From contig JAZKDW010000002.1 of assembly GCA_040387375.1 (NCBI GenBank), positions 1 through 25,073 of the forward strand: DNA of 25,073 nt. Reading direction: 5' to 3'. Below, piece by piece: positions 15,088 through 22,339 of this stretch. Both the position numbers and the translations under genes were made by a program. The stretch's first letter is position 1. Every line of letters begins with the position of its first letter. Origin of the DNA: JAZKDW01 sp040387375. GTDB lineage: Bacteria > Pseudomonadota > Gammaproteobacteria > Burkholderiales > Burkholderiaceae_D. Under the pieces are notes generated by a model. That model was not told the DNA's origin, ran no database searches, and was given only the letters and a program-made list of their open reading frames with translations.

Positions 15088-15473
15088 GTCGCCTTTGCCG
15101 GCTCTTCGATAATCAGCGCCAGCGCAACTTTGCGGCCCTCTGCCATCAGGATGTTGTAAGTACGGCATGCGGCCTGGCTATCCATCGCTTCGACGCCGAC
15201 ACGGCGATCGGTCAGCGAGGTCGTCAGCTTCGGGTGGACAAAACGCTGGCGTTGACCGGTGCCGAGAATGACGACATCCGGTACGGTGGCCGCGATCCGT
15301 TCGAAATGTTCCGCGGTCAGGGCATCAAAGGACGCGACCGGCCAGTCGACGGGCGCGACTTCCGGCAACACGAGCAGGCTGGCGGTAAATCGCCTGGCAT
15401 TGATTTCAACGCCGGTGTCGTCGTATGCAGTGACAGTCTGATATTGCTGGGTGGGCGTGGCGTGTAGCTTCAT
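15084..15473 (-). CDS. Mth938-like domain protein (DUF498)
   Basis: A 129-residue soluble protein of the Mth938/DUF498 family, the fold shared with the mitochondrial complex I assembly factor NDUFAF3. The family pattern is visible: an N-terminal strand-rich region, PDVVILGTGQRQRFVHP in the middle, then VGVEAMDSQAACRTYNILMAEGRKVALALI. The bacterial function is unknown. No catalytic motif can be named, although the conserved GTG and the Met-Asp-Ser/Thr-Ala-Cys-x-TYN region may form a pocket. Its stop codon overlaps the arnT start (ATGA), so the two are almost certainly translated together. It is the first gene of the arn operon, and the operon promoter should lie in the divergent region 15474-15664. 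A role tied to Ara4N modification is inference from context only. Confidence 0.85.
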   Translation of the reverse strand: MKLHATPTQQYQTVTAYDDTGVEINARRFTASLLVLPEVAPVDWPVASFDALTAEHFERIAATVPDVVILGTGQRQRFVHPKLTTSLTDRRVGVEAMDSQAACRTYNILMAEGRKVALALIIEEPAKAT

Positions 15474-15664
15474 GATGTTGTAGTTCGCTAAAGTAAACGC
15501 GAATTTTCGACAGTTAGAGGAGAAAGATGCGGCATTGTAGCGTTTTCCTTCCGCAGAGGACCGTTATAGATTGATAAAATGGAGGGCTTTCGGCAAAATG
15601 AATCTTTTATGGCGGTGCAACATTCAGCCCTTGTTTTGCACCAATACTTCGAGGAACAGCATCC
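15474..15664. promoter_or_regulatory. Divergent promoter region between the arn operon and alaA
   Basis: These 191 bases separate two divergent transcription units and must hold both promoters. On the arn strand, TACAAT (complement of 15534-15539) is a good -10 candidate. On the alaA strand, TATAGA (15565-15570) or TAAAAT (15575-15580) are candidates; none has a clear -35. GGTGCAA (15614-15620) and TTGCACC (15636-15642) form a 7-bp inverted repeat with a 15-base spacer, ending 22 bases before the alaA start. It may be an operator or a leader stem. No PmrA-type or Lrp-type site was recognised with confidence. Confidence 0.4.
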
Positions 15665-16894
15665 GTGCGACCGATTCAGAAATCAAAAAAACTGGCAGAT
15701 GTCTGTTACGACATTCGTGGGCCCGTCCTGGAAAAAGCCAGGCAAATGGAAGAAGATGGCCACAAGATCATTAAACTGAATATTGGCAATCTGGCCGCGT
15801 TCGGTTTCGACGCGCCGGATGAAATCGTTCAGGACATGATCCGCAACATGTCCAATGCGTCTGGTTACACCGATTCCAAAGGGCTGTTCGCGCCGCGCAA
15901 GGCCATCATGCACTACACGCAGGAAAAGAAGATCAGCGGTGTGAGCATCGATGATGTCTACCTCGGCAACGGCGCATCGGAACTGATCGTCATGAGCATG
16001 AACGCGCTGCTCAATACCGGTGACGAAGTGCTGGTGCCGGCGCCCGACTACCCGCTGTGGACCGCCTCGGTCAGCCTGTCCGGGGGCACGCCGGTGCATT
16101 ATGCATGCGACGAGCAGTCCGGATGGATGCCGGATATCGACGACATCCGGAAAAAAATCAATTCCAACACCAAGGCCATTGTTGTCATCAATCCGAATAA
16201 TCCGACCGGCGCCCTGTATTCGGTCGAATTGTTGAAAGAAATCGTCGAGGTCGCGCGCCAGCATCAACTGATCGTCCTGGCTGACGAGATTTACGACAAG
16301 GTGCTGTACGACGCCGCCGCGCATACCTCGCTGGCGTCGCTGGCGGACGACGTGCTGTTCATCACCTTCAACGGCTTGTCCAAGAACTATCGCTCTTGCG
16401 GTTACCGCGCCGGATGGATGGTCGTCTCCGGCGAAAAGAAACATGCGAAGGATTACATCGAGGGCCTCAACATGCTGACCTCGATGCGGCTCTGCGCCAA
16501 TGCACCCGGCCAATATGCGATCCAGACGGCGCTGGGCGGTTATCAGAGCATCAACGATCTGGTCGGTCCCGGCGGCCGCCTGACACGGCAGCGTGATCTG
16601 GCATACAAGTTGCTGACCGATATACCAGGCGTCACCTGCGTCAAGCCAAAAGCCGCGCTGTACATGTTTCCGAAACTCGATCCTGCGATGTACCCGATCG
16701 AGGATGACCAGCAATTCGCCTACGAGTTGCTGGCCGAGGAACGGGTGCTGATCGTGCAAGGCACCGGTTTCAATTGTCCGACCACCGATCATTTCCGTGT
16801 TGTGTTCCTGCCCAATACGGATGACCTGACCGATGCCATGGGGCGCATTGCGCGTTTCCTTGAGGGTTATCGCAGGAGGCACGGCACGGCTTGA
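15665..16894 (+). CDS. alaA: Alanine-synthesising aminotransferase AlaA
   Basis: Class I, fold-type I PLP aminotransferase. E. coli AlaA (YfbQ) converts glutamate and pyruvate to 2-oxoglutarate and alanine. The 409-residue product is closely similar throughout: KLADVCYDIRGPVLEKARQM, LGNGASELIVMSMNALLNTG and PAPDYPLWTASVSLSGG. PLP contacts include Asn178/Asn179 in INPNNPTG and Asp207/Tyr210 in ADEIYDK. The Schiff-base Lys240 sits in FNGLSKNYRSCGYRAGW. One difference is GNLAAFGF at 41-48, where E. coli has GNPAPFGF. The start is GTG at 15665, chosen because it gives the family N-terminus (MRPIQKSKKL); GAGG lies 10 bases upstream. It is the first gene of the rightward block; hom follows 79 bases later. 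This pairing with threonine-pathway genes is common in Burkholderiales, so co-regulation of amino acid synthesis is plausible. Confidence 0.93.
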   Translation: MRPIQKSKKLADVCYDIRGPVLEKARQMEEDGHKIIKLNIGNLAAFGFDAPDEIVQDMIRNMSNASGYTDSKGLFAPRKAIMHYTQEKKISGVSIDDVYLGNGASELIVMSMNALLNTGDEVLVPAPDYPLWTASVSLSGGTPVHYACDEQSGWMPDIDDIRKKINSNTKAIVVINPNNPTGALYSVELLKEIVEVARQHQLIVLADEIYDKVLYDAAAHTSLASLADDVLFITFNGLSKNYRSCGYRAGWMVVSGEKKHAKDYIEGLNMLTSMRLCANAPGQYAIQTALGGYQSINDLVGPGGRLTRQRDLAYKLLTDIPGVTCVKPKAALYMFPKLDPAMYPIEDDQQFAYELLAEERVLIVQGTGFNCPTTDHFRVVFLPNTDDLTDAMGRIARFLEGYRRRHGTA

Positions 16895-16926
16895 TGTTTG
16901 ACTGAGCTTACCTTTGAAACAATTTA

Positions 16927-16945
16927 TTCCGGCGCCATGCCGGAA
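16927..16945 (+). other. Short hairpin in the alaA-hom intergenic region
   Basis: TTCCGGC (16927-16933) and GCCGGAA (16939-16945) form a perfect 7-bp stem with a 5-base loop, 28 bases before the hom start. No T-run follows, so it is not an intrinsic terminator. It could be a processing site or a partial attenuator. I see no leader peptide enriched in Thr or Ile codons. Confidence 0.4.
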
Positions 16946-16973
16946 TCCGGCAGCATTTACTCTTCCTGACATT

Positions 16974-18284
16974 ATGAAACCCATCAAAGTAGGCTTACTA
17001 GGCATCGGCACCGTCGGTGCCGGCACATTCAACGTCCTCAAGCGCAACCAGGAGGAGATTACACGCCGCGCCGGCCGCGGCATTGAAATCGCCATGGTTG
17101 CCGACCTGGATACCGCGCGCGCCACGGAATTGACCAACGGCGAATGTGAAGTGGTGAATGATGCCAACCTGATCGTCAACAACCCCGACATCGATATCGT
17201 GATCGAACTGATCGGCGGTTATGGCATTGCGAAAGACCTGGTGATGAAGGCGATTGCCAACGGCAAGCACGTCGTCACCGCCAACAAGGCGCTGCTGGCC
17301 ATCCACGGCAATGAAATTTTCAAGGCGGCGCAAGACAAGGGCGTGATGGTCGCCTTTGAAGCGGCGGTCGCCGGCGGCATTCCGATCGTCAAGGCATTGC
17401 GCGAAGGCCTGAGCGCCAATCGCATCCAGTGGATCGCCGGCATCATCAACGGCACCACCAATTTCATCCTGTCCGAGATGCGCGACAAGGGCCTCGATTT
17501 CGCCACGGTACTGCAAGAAGCGCAGCGCCTTGGCTACGCCGAAGCCGACCCCACTTTCGATATCGAAGGTGTGGATGCGGCGCACAAGGCCACGATCCTG
17601 GCGGCGATCGCGTTCGGCATCCCGATGCAGTTCGGCAAGGCGCACGTCGAAGGCATCACCAAGCTGCAGGCGACAGACATCCGTTATGCCGAACAGCTGG
17701 GTTACCGCATCAAGCTGCTGGGCATCATCAAGCGTACGCCGCACGGCATCGAGTTGCGCGTGCATCCGACTCTGGTGCCGGCGAAACGCCTGATCGCCAA
17801 TGTCGAAGGTGCGATGAATGCAGTGCTGGTGCAGGGTGACGCCGTCGGCGCCACGCTCTACTACGGCAAAGGCGCAGGGGCTGAGCCGACCGCGTCCGCC
17901 GTGATTGCCGACCTGGTGGACATCACCCGCCTGGCAACCGCCGATCCGGAACACCGTGTGCCGCACCTGGCCTTCCAGCCGAACGCGATGGCCGACACGC
18001 CGATCCTGCCGATGTCCGACATCACCACCAGCTATTACCTGCGCATCCGCGTGGCGGACAAGCTTGGCGTGCTGGCGAGCGTGACCAGCATCCTGGCCGA
18101 CGCGACGATCTCGATCGACGCCATGCTGCAAAAAGAGCCGGACGAAGGTGAATCGCAAACCGACATCATCATGCTGACCCACCAGACGCAGGAGAAAAAC
18201 GTCGATGCGGCGATTACCAGGATCGAAGCATTGTCCACGGTGGTTGGCCCCGTGACGAGGATCCGCATGGAAGAGCTGAGCTGA
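16974..18284 (+). CDS. hom: Homoserine dehydrogenase
   Basis: NAD(P)H-dependent reduction of aspartate semialdehyde to homoserine, the branch point toward threonine, isoleucine and methionine. The 436 residues match the monofunctional, ACT-containing form. The Rossmann loop GIGTVGAGT is near 10-18, with TANKALL containing Lys105. The catalytic segment ADPTFDIEGVDAAHKATIL carries Asp201 and Lys205 at the spacing of the known acid/lysine pair. AVAGGIPIVKALREGL and IINGTTNFIL are family motifs. An ACT regulatory domain runs from about residue 354 (YYLRIRV) to 432, where threonine feedback is usual. The open frame reaches an upstream TTG at 16914, but the ATG at 16974 gives the standard N-terminus MKPIKVGLLG and was chosen. 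No good ribosome binding site is visible. thrC follows after 86 bases. Confidence 0.95.
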   Translation: MKPIKVGLLGIGTVGAGTFNVLKRNQEEITRRAGRGIEIAMVADLDTARATELTNGECEVVNDANLIVNNPDIDIVIELIGGYGIAKDLVMKAIANGKHVVTANKALLAIHGNEIFKAAQDKGVMVAFEAAVAGGIPIVKALREGLSANRIQWIAGIINGTTNFILSEMRDKGLDFATVLQEAQRLGYAEADPTFDIEGVDAAHKATILAAIAFGIPMQFGKAHVEGITKLQATDIRYAEQLGYRIKLLGIIKRTPHGIELRVHPTLVPAKRLIANVEGAMNAVLVQGDAVGATLYYGKGAGAEPTASAVIADLVDITRLATADPEHRVPHLAFQPNAMADTPILPMSDITTSYYLRIRVADKLGVLASVTSILADATISIDAMLQKEPDEGESQTDIIMLTHQTQEKNVDAAITRIEALSTVVGPVTRIRMEELS

Positions 18285-18290
18285 ACTGAT

Positions 18291-18335
18291 CGTGTCAGGC
18301 GGGCGGCCCCCGTCCTCCTGACGCGGCTTTATAAT
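18291..18335 (+). promoter_or_regulatory. Hairpin followed by a TATAAT box between hom and thrC
   Basis: CGTGTCAGGCGG (18291-18302) pairs with CCTCCTGACGCG (18314-18325) over 12 positions, with one G-T wobble and one mismatch. The descending arm is followed by GCTTTATAAT, which contains a perfect -10 hexamer at 18330-18335. No -35 is recognisable at normal spacing, and the T-run is only three bases. It could be a weak terminator or attenuator combined with a secondary promoter for thrC. Both readings are tentative. Confidence 0.35.
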
Positions 18336-18370
18336 GCTGCTTACGTTATTCACCGGGTCCCGTCAATTCC

Positions 18371-19831
18371 ATGCACTACATTTCAACACGCGGCCACGCT
18401 GCGGCCCAATCCTTCTCCGAAATCCTGCTGGCCGGTCTCGCCCCCGATGGCGGCCTGTATCTGCCGGCGGAATATCCGCAGGTCAGCGATGCGGAACTGA
18501 CGGCATGGCGCAGCTTGTCATACGCCGATCTGGCGCTGCAAGTGCTGAAGAAATTCGCCACCGACATTCCGGATGCCGACCTGAAAGCGCTCACGCACAA
18601 GACTTACACTGCTGACGTGTATTGCAATGTGCGGGAGGGCGAGGATGCCGCCCGCATCACGCCGCTGCGCGTGCTGGAAGAGCAGGGCGGGACCACGCTG
18701 CTGTTGCAGGCATTGTCGAACGGGCCGACGCTGGCGTTCAAGGACATGGCGATGCAACTGCTGGGCAACCTGTTTGAATACACGCTCGCGAAGCAGCATG
18801 CCGAACTGAATATTTTTGGCGCGACGTCCGGCGATACCGGCAGCGCAGCCGAATATGCGATGCGTGGCAAGAAGGGCATCCGTGTTTTCATGCTGTCGCC
18901 GCACAAGAAAATGAGCGCGTTCCAGACCGCGCAGATGTTCAGCCTGCAGGACCCGAACATTTTTAATATCGCAATCGAAGGTGTGTTCGATGACTGCCAG
19001 GACATGGTGAAGGCGGTGTCGAACGACCTTGAATACAAGACACGCCAGAAAATCGGCACGGTCAATTCGATCAACTGGGCGCGCGTGGTGGCGCAGGTGG
19101 TGTATTACTTCCGCGGCTACCTGAGTGCGACCACCGCGAACGATCAAAAAGTCTCGTTCACTGTCCCGTCAGGCAATTTCGGCAATATCTGCGCCGGTCA
19201 TATTGCGCGCATGATGGGCTTGCCGATCGATAAACTGGTTGCCGCGACCAATGAAAACGATGTGCTGGACGAATTTTTCCGCACCGGCGTGTATCGGGTG
19301 CGCAAACCGGCGGAAACCTATCACACCACCAGTCCCAGCATGGACATCAGCAAGGCATCGAATTTCGAGCGTTTCATCCATGATCTGCTGGATGGCGACG
19401 GCGATCGGGTACGGACCTTGTTCCGGAAGGTGGACACCGAGGGCGGGTTCGACTTGTCCGGCAAGCCGGGCAGCGATGGGGATGAATTCGGCAAGGTGGC
19501 GCGATTCGGTTTCCTGTCGGGGAAATCAACTCACCAGGACCGGCTGGACACGATCCGCGATGTGCAGTCCAGTCATGGCGTGACGATTGATACACATACG
19601 GCGGATGGCGTGAAAGTGGCGCGTGAGCACCTGACGCCCGGCGTGCCGATGATCGTGCTGGAAACGGCGCTGCCGGCAAAATTCAATGAAACGATCCAGG
19701 AAGCGCTGGGGCGCGATGCCGACCGCCCTGCGGGGTTTGATAATATCGAACAATTGCCGCAGCGCTTCGAGGTGATGGCGGCGGATGTCGAGCAGGTCAA
19801 GAAATTCATCTCCGGGCACACCGGACTATAA
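18371..19831 (+). CDS. thrC: Threonine synthase
   Basis: PLP enzyme that converts O-phosphohomoserine to threonine and phosphate. The 486-residue, fold-type II protein is the longer class found in betaproteobacteria and yeast, against 428 in E. coli ThrC. It begins MHYISTRGHAAAQSFSEILL, with GLAPDGGLYLP, the family's standard opening. The Schiff-base Lys124 lies in TLAFKDMAMQLLGN. The substrate/PLP phosphate loop ATSGDTGSAA is at 151-160, and PSGNFGNICAG follows further on. The ATG at 18371 gives this N-terminus, although no clear Shine-Dalgarno site precedes it. It lies directly downstream of hom, and the two enzymes need only homoserine kinase, encoded elsewhere, to complete the branch. moeA starts 32 bases after its stop. 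Confidence 0.95.
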   Translation: MHYISTRGHAAAQSFSEILLAGLAPDGGLYLPAEYPQVSDAELTAWRSLSYADLALQVLKKFATDIPDADLKALTHKTYTADVYCNVREGEDAARITPLRVLEEQGGTTLLLQALSNGPTLAFKDMAMQLLGNLFEYTLAKQHAELNIFGATSGDTGSAAEYAMRGKKGIRVFMLSPHKKMSAFQTAQMFSLQDPNIFNIAIEGVFDDCQDMVKAVSNDLEYKTRQKIGTVNSINWARVVAQVVYYFRGYLSATTANDQKVSFTVPSGNFGNICAGHIARMMGLPIDKLVAATNENDVLDEFFRTGVYRVRKPAETYHTTSPSMDISKASNFERFIHDLLDGDGDRVRTLFRKVDTEGGFDLSGKPGSDGDEFGKVARFGFLSGKSTHQDRLDTIRDVQSSHGVTIDTHTADGVKVAREHLTPGVPMIVLETALPAKFNETIQEALGRDADRPAGFDNIEQLPQRFEVMAADVEQVKKFISGHTGL

Positions 19832-19862
19832 AAATCGAAGACATGCGGGGACAAGCGGCGCG

Positions 19863-21107
19863 ATGAACCAGAACAAGCCAATGTTAAGCGTCCAGCAGGC
19901 GCTCGAATTCCTGCTCGCTGCGGCCAGCCCGGTCGCGGACACGGAAACCATTTCCACGCTGGCGGCTAACGGGCGTGTGCTCGCCGCCGCGCAGACATCG
20001 CAACTCAACGTGCCGCCGATGGACAATACGCAGATGGACGGCTACGCGGTGCGGGCAGCCGATTGCGCCAGCGCTGCGGCGACACTGAAAATCACGCAAC
20101 GCATTCCTGCCGGCCACGTCGGCCAGCCACTGCAGCCCGGCACGGCGGCACGCATCTTTACCGGTGCGATGATCCCTGCCGGCGCCGATGCGGTGGTCAT
20201 GCAGGAGCTGTGCGAACTGGAAAAACAGGCCGATGGCGATTACGTCACCATCCGCCATGCGCCCCAGCCAGGCGAATGGATACGCCTGACAGGCGAGGAT
20301 ATCGAGGCCGGCAGCGTGATCCTGCGCGCGGGAACGCGCCTGCGCGGGCAGGAGCTAGGCCTGGCGGCTTCCGTCGGTCTCGCCAGCCTGCCAGTGGTGC
20401 GCAAGCTGCGCATCGCGGTGTTTTTCACCGGCGACGAACTGGCGATGCCCGGCGAGCCCCTGAAACCCGGGGCGATCTACAATTCCAACCGCTTCACCTT
20501 GCACGGTCTGCTGCAAAATCTCGGCTGCGAGGTCACCGACTACGGCATTGTCCCGGACACCCTGGCAGCGACGCGCGACACCTTGCGCCTGGCGGCACAG
20601 GAGCATGATCTCATCATTACTTCCGGCGGCGTTTCGGTCGGGGAGGAAGACCATATCAGGCCCGCGGTCGAGGCCGAGGGGCGGCTGAACATGTGGCAGA
20701 TCGCGGTCAAGCCCGGCAAGCCGCTGGCGTTTGGCGAAGTGGGCCGCGCAGGCCATGAGCGCCCCGCATTTTTCCTCGGCTTGCCGGGCAATCCAGTGTC
20801 CAGCTTCGTGACTTTCCTGCTCTTCGTGCGGCCCTTCATCCTGCGCGTGCAGGGTGTGGCCGATGTGGCGCCGAAAGCCTGCACAATGCGCGCCGATTTC
20901 TCCTGGCCCAAGGCCGACAAGCGCAATGAGTTCCTGCGTGCCAAAATGAATGGCGATGGCGGACTTGATCTGTACCCGAATCAGAGTTCAGCCGTGCTGA
21001 CGTCCACCGTATGGGGCGATGGCCTGATCGACAATCCGCCAGGACAAACGATTGTGCCAGGCGACCTGGTCCGGTTTATCCCTTTCAACGAATTGCTCTA
21101 CCTTTGA
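19863..21107 (+). CDS. moeA: Molybdopterin molybdenumtransferase MoeA
   Basis: Inserts molybdate into adenylylated molybdopterin, the last common step of molybdenum cofactor synthesis, in the cytoplasm. The 414 residues match E. coli MoeA (411). PPMDNTQMDGYAVR gives Asp59, the same number as the functionally important Asp of E. coli MoeA. The MPT-binding segment TSGGVSVGEED is at 253-263, with Asp263 equivalent to Asp228 of E. coli. IFTGAMIPAGADAVVMQE and LGLPGNPVSSFVTF are further MoeA/gephyrin signatures. The frame extends upstream into thrC to 19785; the ATG at 19863, 32 bases after thrC, was chosen because the extra 26 residues are not family-like. The moaD start is one base beyond its stop, so moeA-moaD are translationally coupled. 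Confidence 0.95.
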   Translation: MNQNKPMLSVQQALEFLLAAASPVADTETISTLAANGRVLAAAQTSQLNVPPMDNTQMDGYAVRAADCASAAATLKITQRIPAGHVGQPLQPGTAARIFTGAMIPAGADAVVMQELCELEKQADGDYVTIRHAPQPGEWIRLTGEDIEAGSVILRAGTRLRGQELGLAASVGLASLPVVRKLRIAVFFTGDELAMPGEPLKPGAIYNSNRFTLHGLLQNLGCEVTDYGIVPDTLAATRDTLRLAAQEHDLIITSGGVSVGEEDHIRPAVEAEGRLNMWQIAVKPGKPLAFGEVGRAGHERPAFFLGLPGNPVSSFVTFLLFVRPFILRVQGVADVAPKACTMRADFSWPKADKRNEFLRAKMNGDGGLDLYPNQSSAVLTSTVWGDGLIDNPPGQTIVPGDLVRFIPFNELLYL

Positions 21108-21108
21108 A

Positions 21109-21366
21109 ATGAATATTCAACTTCGTTTTTTCGCCAGCATTCGAGAGGCGCTTGGCACGTCGCAGGAAGCGCTTGTTTTGCCGGATCATGTGCAAACGAT
21201 CGGCGACGTGCGCCATTTCCTGGTCCAGCGCGGCGGTAACTGGGCCGTGGCGCTGGGGGAGGGGCGGGCGCTGCGCATGGCGTATAACCAGGAAATGACG
21301 GGCGCTGCGACGCGGATCACGGATGCTTGTGAAGTTGCTTTTTTTCCCCCTGTAACGGGTGGATGA
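21109..21366 (+). CDS. moaD: Molybdopterin synthase small subunit MoaD
   Basis: Ubiquitin-like sulfur carrier. Its C-terminal glycine is adenylylated by MoeB and thiocarboxylated, then supplies sulfur to precursor Z within the MoaD-MoaE complex. The 85-residue product ends in PPVTGG, the required Gly-Gly tail. MNIQLRFFASIREALG and the later EVAFFPPVTGG are standard MoaD. The open frame runs back into moeA to 21052; the ATG at 21109, one base after the moeA stop, gives the normal length. No independent ribosome binding site is needed if translation is coupled. moaE begins 51 bases downstream, past a small GC-rich hairpin. Confidence 0.94.
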   Translation: MNIQLRFFASIREALGTSQEALVLPDHVQTIGDVRHFLVQRGGNWAVALGEGRALRMAYNQEMTGAATRITDACEVAFFPPVTGG

Positions 21367-21370
21367 TGCG

Positions 21371-21386
21371 CCGGGCTTGCGCCCGG
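21371..21386 (+). other. GC-rich hairpin between moaD and moaE
   Basis: CCGGGC (21371-21376) and GCCCGG (21381-21386) enclose a TTGC loop, giving a compact, stable stem just after the moaD stop. No T-run follows and the downstream gene belongs to the same complex, so it is more likely a message-processing or stability element than a terminator. Confidence 0.4.
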
Positions 21387-21417
21387 AGAGCGTGATGTTT
21401 ACACGGAGTTGATTGCC

Positions 21418-21870
21418 ATGCCTGTTCGTGTCCAGACCGAAGACTTCGATTTTTCCACCGAGCTCGCAAAACTGCGCGCAGCCGATCCGCGCGTCGGTGC
21501 GGTCGTCAGTTTCCTCGGCACGGTGCGCGACATGAACGAGGGCGCCAGCATCGCCCAAATGGAACTCGAACATTATCCGGGCATGACCGAAAAAGCGCTG
21601 GAAGCGATCGTGTTGCAGGCCAGGGAGCGCTGGCCCATTTTCGACGCGCTGGTGATCCACCGTGTTGGCCCCCTGCTGCCGCTCGACCAGATCGTGCTGG
21701 TCGCGGTGACCTCCGCCCATCGGGGTGTCGCGTTTGCCGCTTGTGAATTCATCATCGACTACTTGAAGACCCAGGCGCCGTTCTGGAAAAAAGAGCAGAC
21801 GCCGCAAGGCGCGCGATGGGTCGATGCACGGGACCTGGATGAGCAGGCACTGCGCAAGTGGGACCAGTAA
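21418..21870 (+). CDS. moaE: Molybdopterin synthase catalytic subunit MoaE
   Basis: Large subunit of molybdopterin synthase; it binds precursor Z and accepts sulfur from two MoaD thiocarboxylates to form the dithiolene. At 150 residues it equals E. coli MoaE. Conserved features are VGAVVSFLGTVRDMN, ELEHYPGMTEKAL, VIHRVGPLLPLDQIVLVAVTSAHR and LKTQAPFWKKEQTPQGARWVDAR. Lys117 and Lys124 correspond to Lys119 and Lys126 of E. coli, which are needed for activity. A TTG at 21409 lies upstream in frame, but the ATG at 21418 has GGAG nine bases upstream and gives the standard N-terminus MPVRVQTEDF. Its TAA stop overlaps the crcB start (TAATG at 21868-21872). Confidence 0.95.
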   Translation: MPVRVQTEDFDFSTELAKLRAADPRVGAVVSFLGTVRDMNEGASIAQMELEHYPGMTEKALEAIVLQARERWPIFDALVIHRVGPLLPLDQIVLVAVTSAHRGVAFAACEFIIDYLKTQAPFWKKEQTPQGARWVDARDLDEQALRKWDQ

Positions 21871-22241
21871 TGACCTGGCTCGCGGTGGGGCTGGGTGCGG
21901 CGGCAGGGGCCTGGATACGCTGGGGACTGGGGGTGTGGATGAATGCATTCCAACCCCAACTGCCGCTGGGTACGCTGGTGGCAAATCTGGGCGGCGGTTA
22001 CCTGATCGGCGTCGCGCTCGCCTTTTTTGATCAATATCCGGGCTTGCCAGTGGAATGGCGCCTGTTTGCCATCACCGGCTTCCTCGGTGGCTTGACCACC
22101 TTCTCCACCTTCTCCGCCGAGTCCATGCTGCTGCTGCAGCGAGGTGAGTATGCGTGGGCGCTCGGCCACACCGTCTTGCATCTGATCGGATCGATTGCGT
22201 TTTGCATCGCCGGGTTTGCCAGCTTCCGCGCGCTGTCGTAA
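21870..22241 (+). CDS. crcB: Fluoride-selective channel CrcB (Fluc)
   Basis: Small inner-membrane channel that lets fluoride leave the cell; Fluc proteins work as antiparallel dual-topology homodimers. The 123-residue, four-helix protein is near the E. coli length (127). Family motifs are present: GLGAAAGAWIRWGL in helix 1, GTLVANLGGGYLIG with the conserved Asn in helix 2, and TGFLGGLTTFSTFSAE in helix 3, whose Phe and Thr-Thr-Phe-Ser residues line the pore and sodium site in studied members. The frame opens at a GTG (21858), but the ATG at 21870, overlapping the moaE stop as TAATG and preceded by GGGA at six bases, is preferred. There is no room for a fluoride riboswitch directly upstream, so expression follows the molybdopterin operon. 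Confidence 0.93.
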   Translation: MTWLAVGLGAAAGAWIRWGLGVWMNAFQPQLPLGTLVANLGGGYLIGVALAFFDQYPGLPVEWRLFAITGFLGGLTTFSTFSAESMLLLQRGEYAWALGHTVLHLIGSIAFCIAGFASFRALS

Positions 22242-22278
22242 TCTTGCCGCCGGCGTCCACCCTTGAGGCGCCGCTTTC

Positions 22279-22305
22279 CTTGAAATATGCTCAACAATCC
22301 CCATT
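22279..22305 (+). promoter_or_regulatory. Heat-shock (sigma-32) promoter of clpB
   Basis: CTTGAAA (22279-22285) is a perfect sigma-32 -35 element. After 13 bases comes CCCCATT (22299-22305), matching the -10 consensus CCCCATnT over its core. The transcript would start near 22312 and carry a leader of about 28 bases, with GGAG at 22328-22331 as ribosome binding site eight bases before the clpB ATG. Both boxes, the spacing and the identity of the downstream gene agree. No CIRCE or ROSE-type structure is visible. Confidence 0.92.
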
Positions 22306-22339
22306 GTGTACTCAAATGAATTCCATTGGAGAATAAACA

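Noticed and set aside
15088..15168. Extended N-terminus of ArnT beginning at 15168
   Set aside because: The segment overlaps the Mth938-like gene in another frame. The ATG at 15087 gives the normal length and the coupled ATGA junction.
15683..17191. Minus-strand frame of about 500 codons opposite alaA and hom
   Set aside because: It is a shadow of real plus-strand genes with strong conserved motifs. Long antisense frames arise easily from the GC-rich codon bias, and its composition is not protein-like.
16998..18353. Minus-strand frame of about 450 codons opposite hom
   Set aside because: It is antisense to hom, is rich in His, Arg, Gly and Val in the way typical of shadow frames, and has no recognisable domain.
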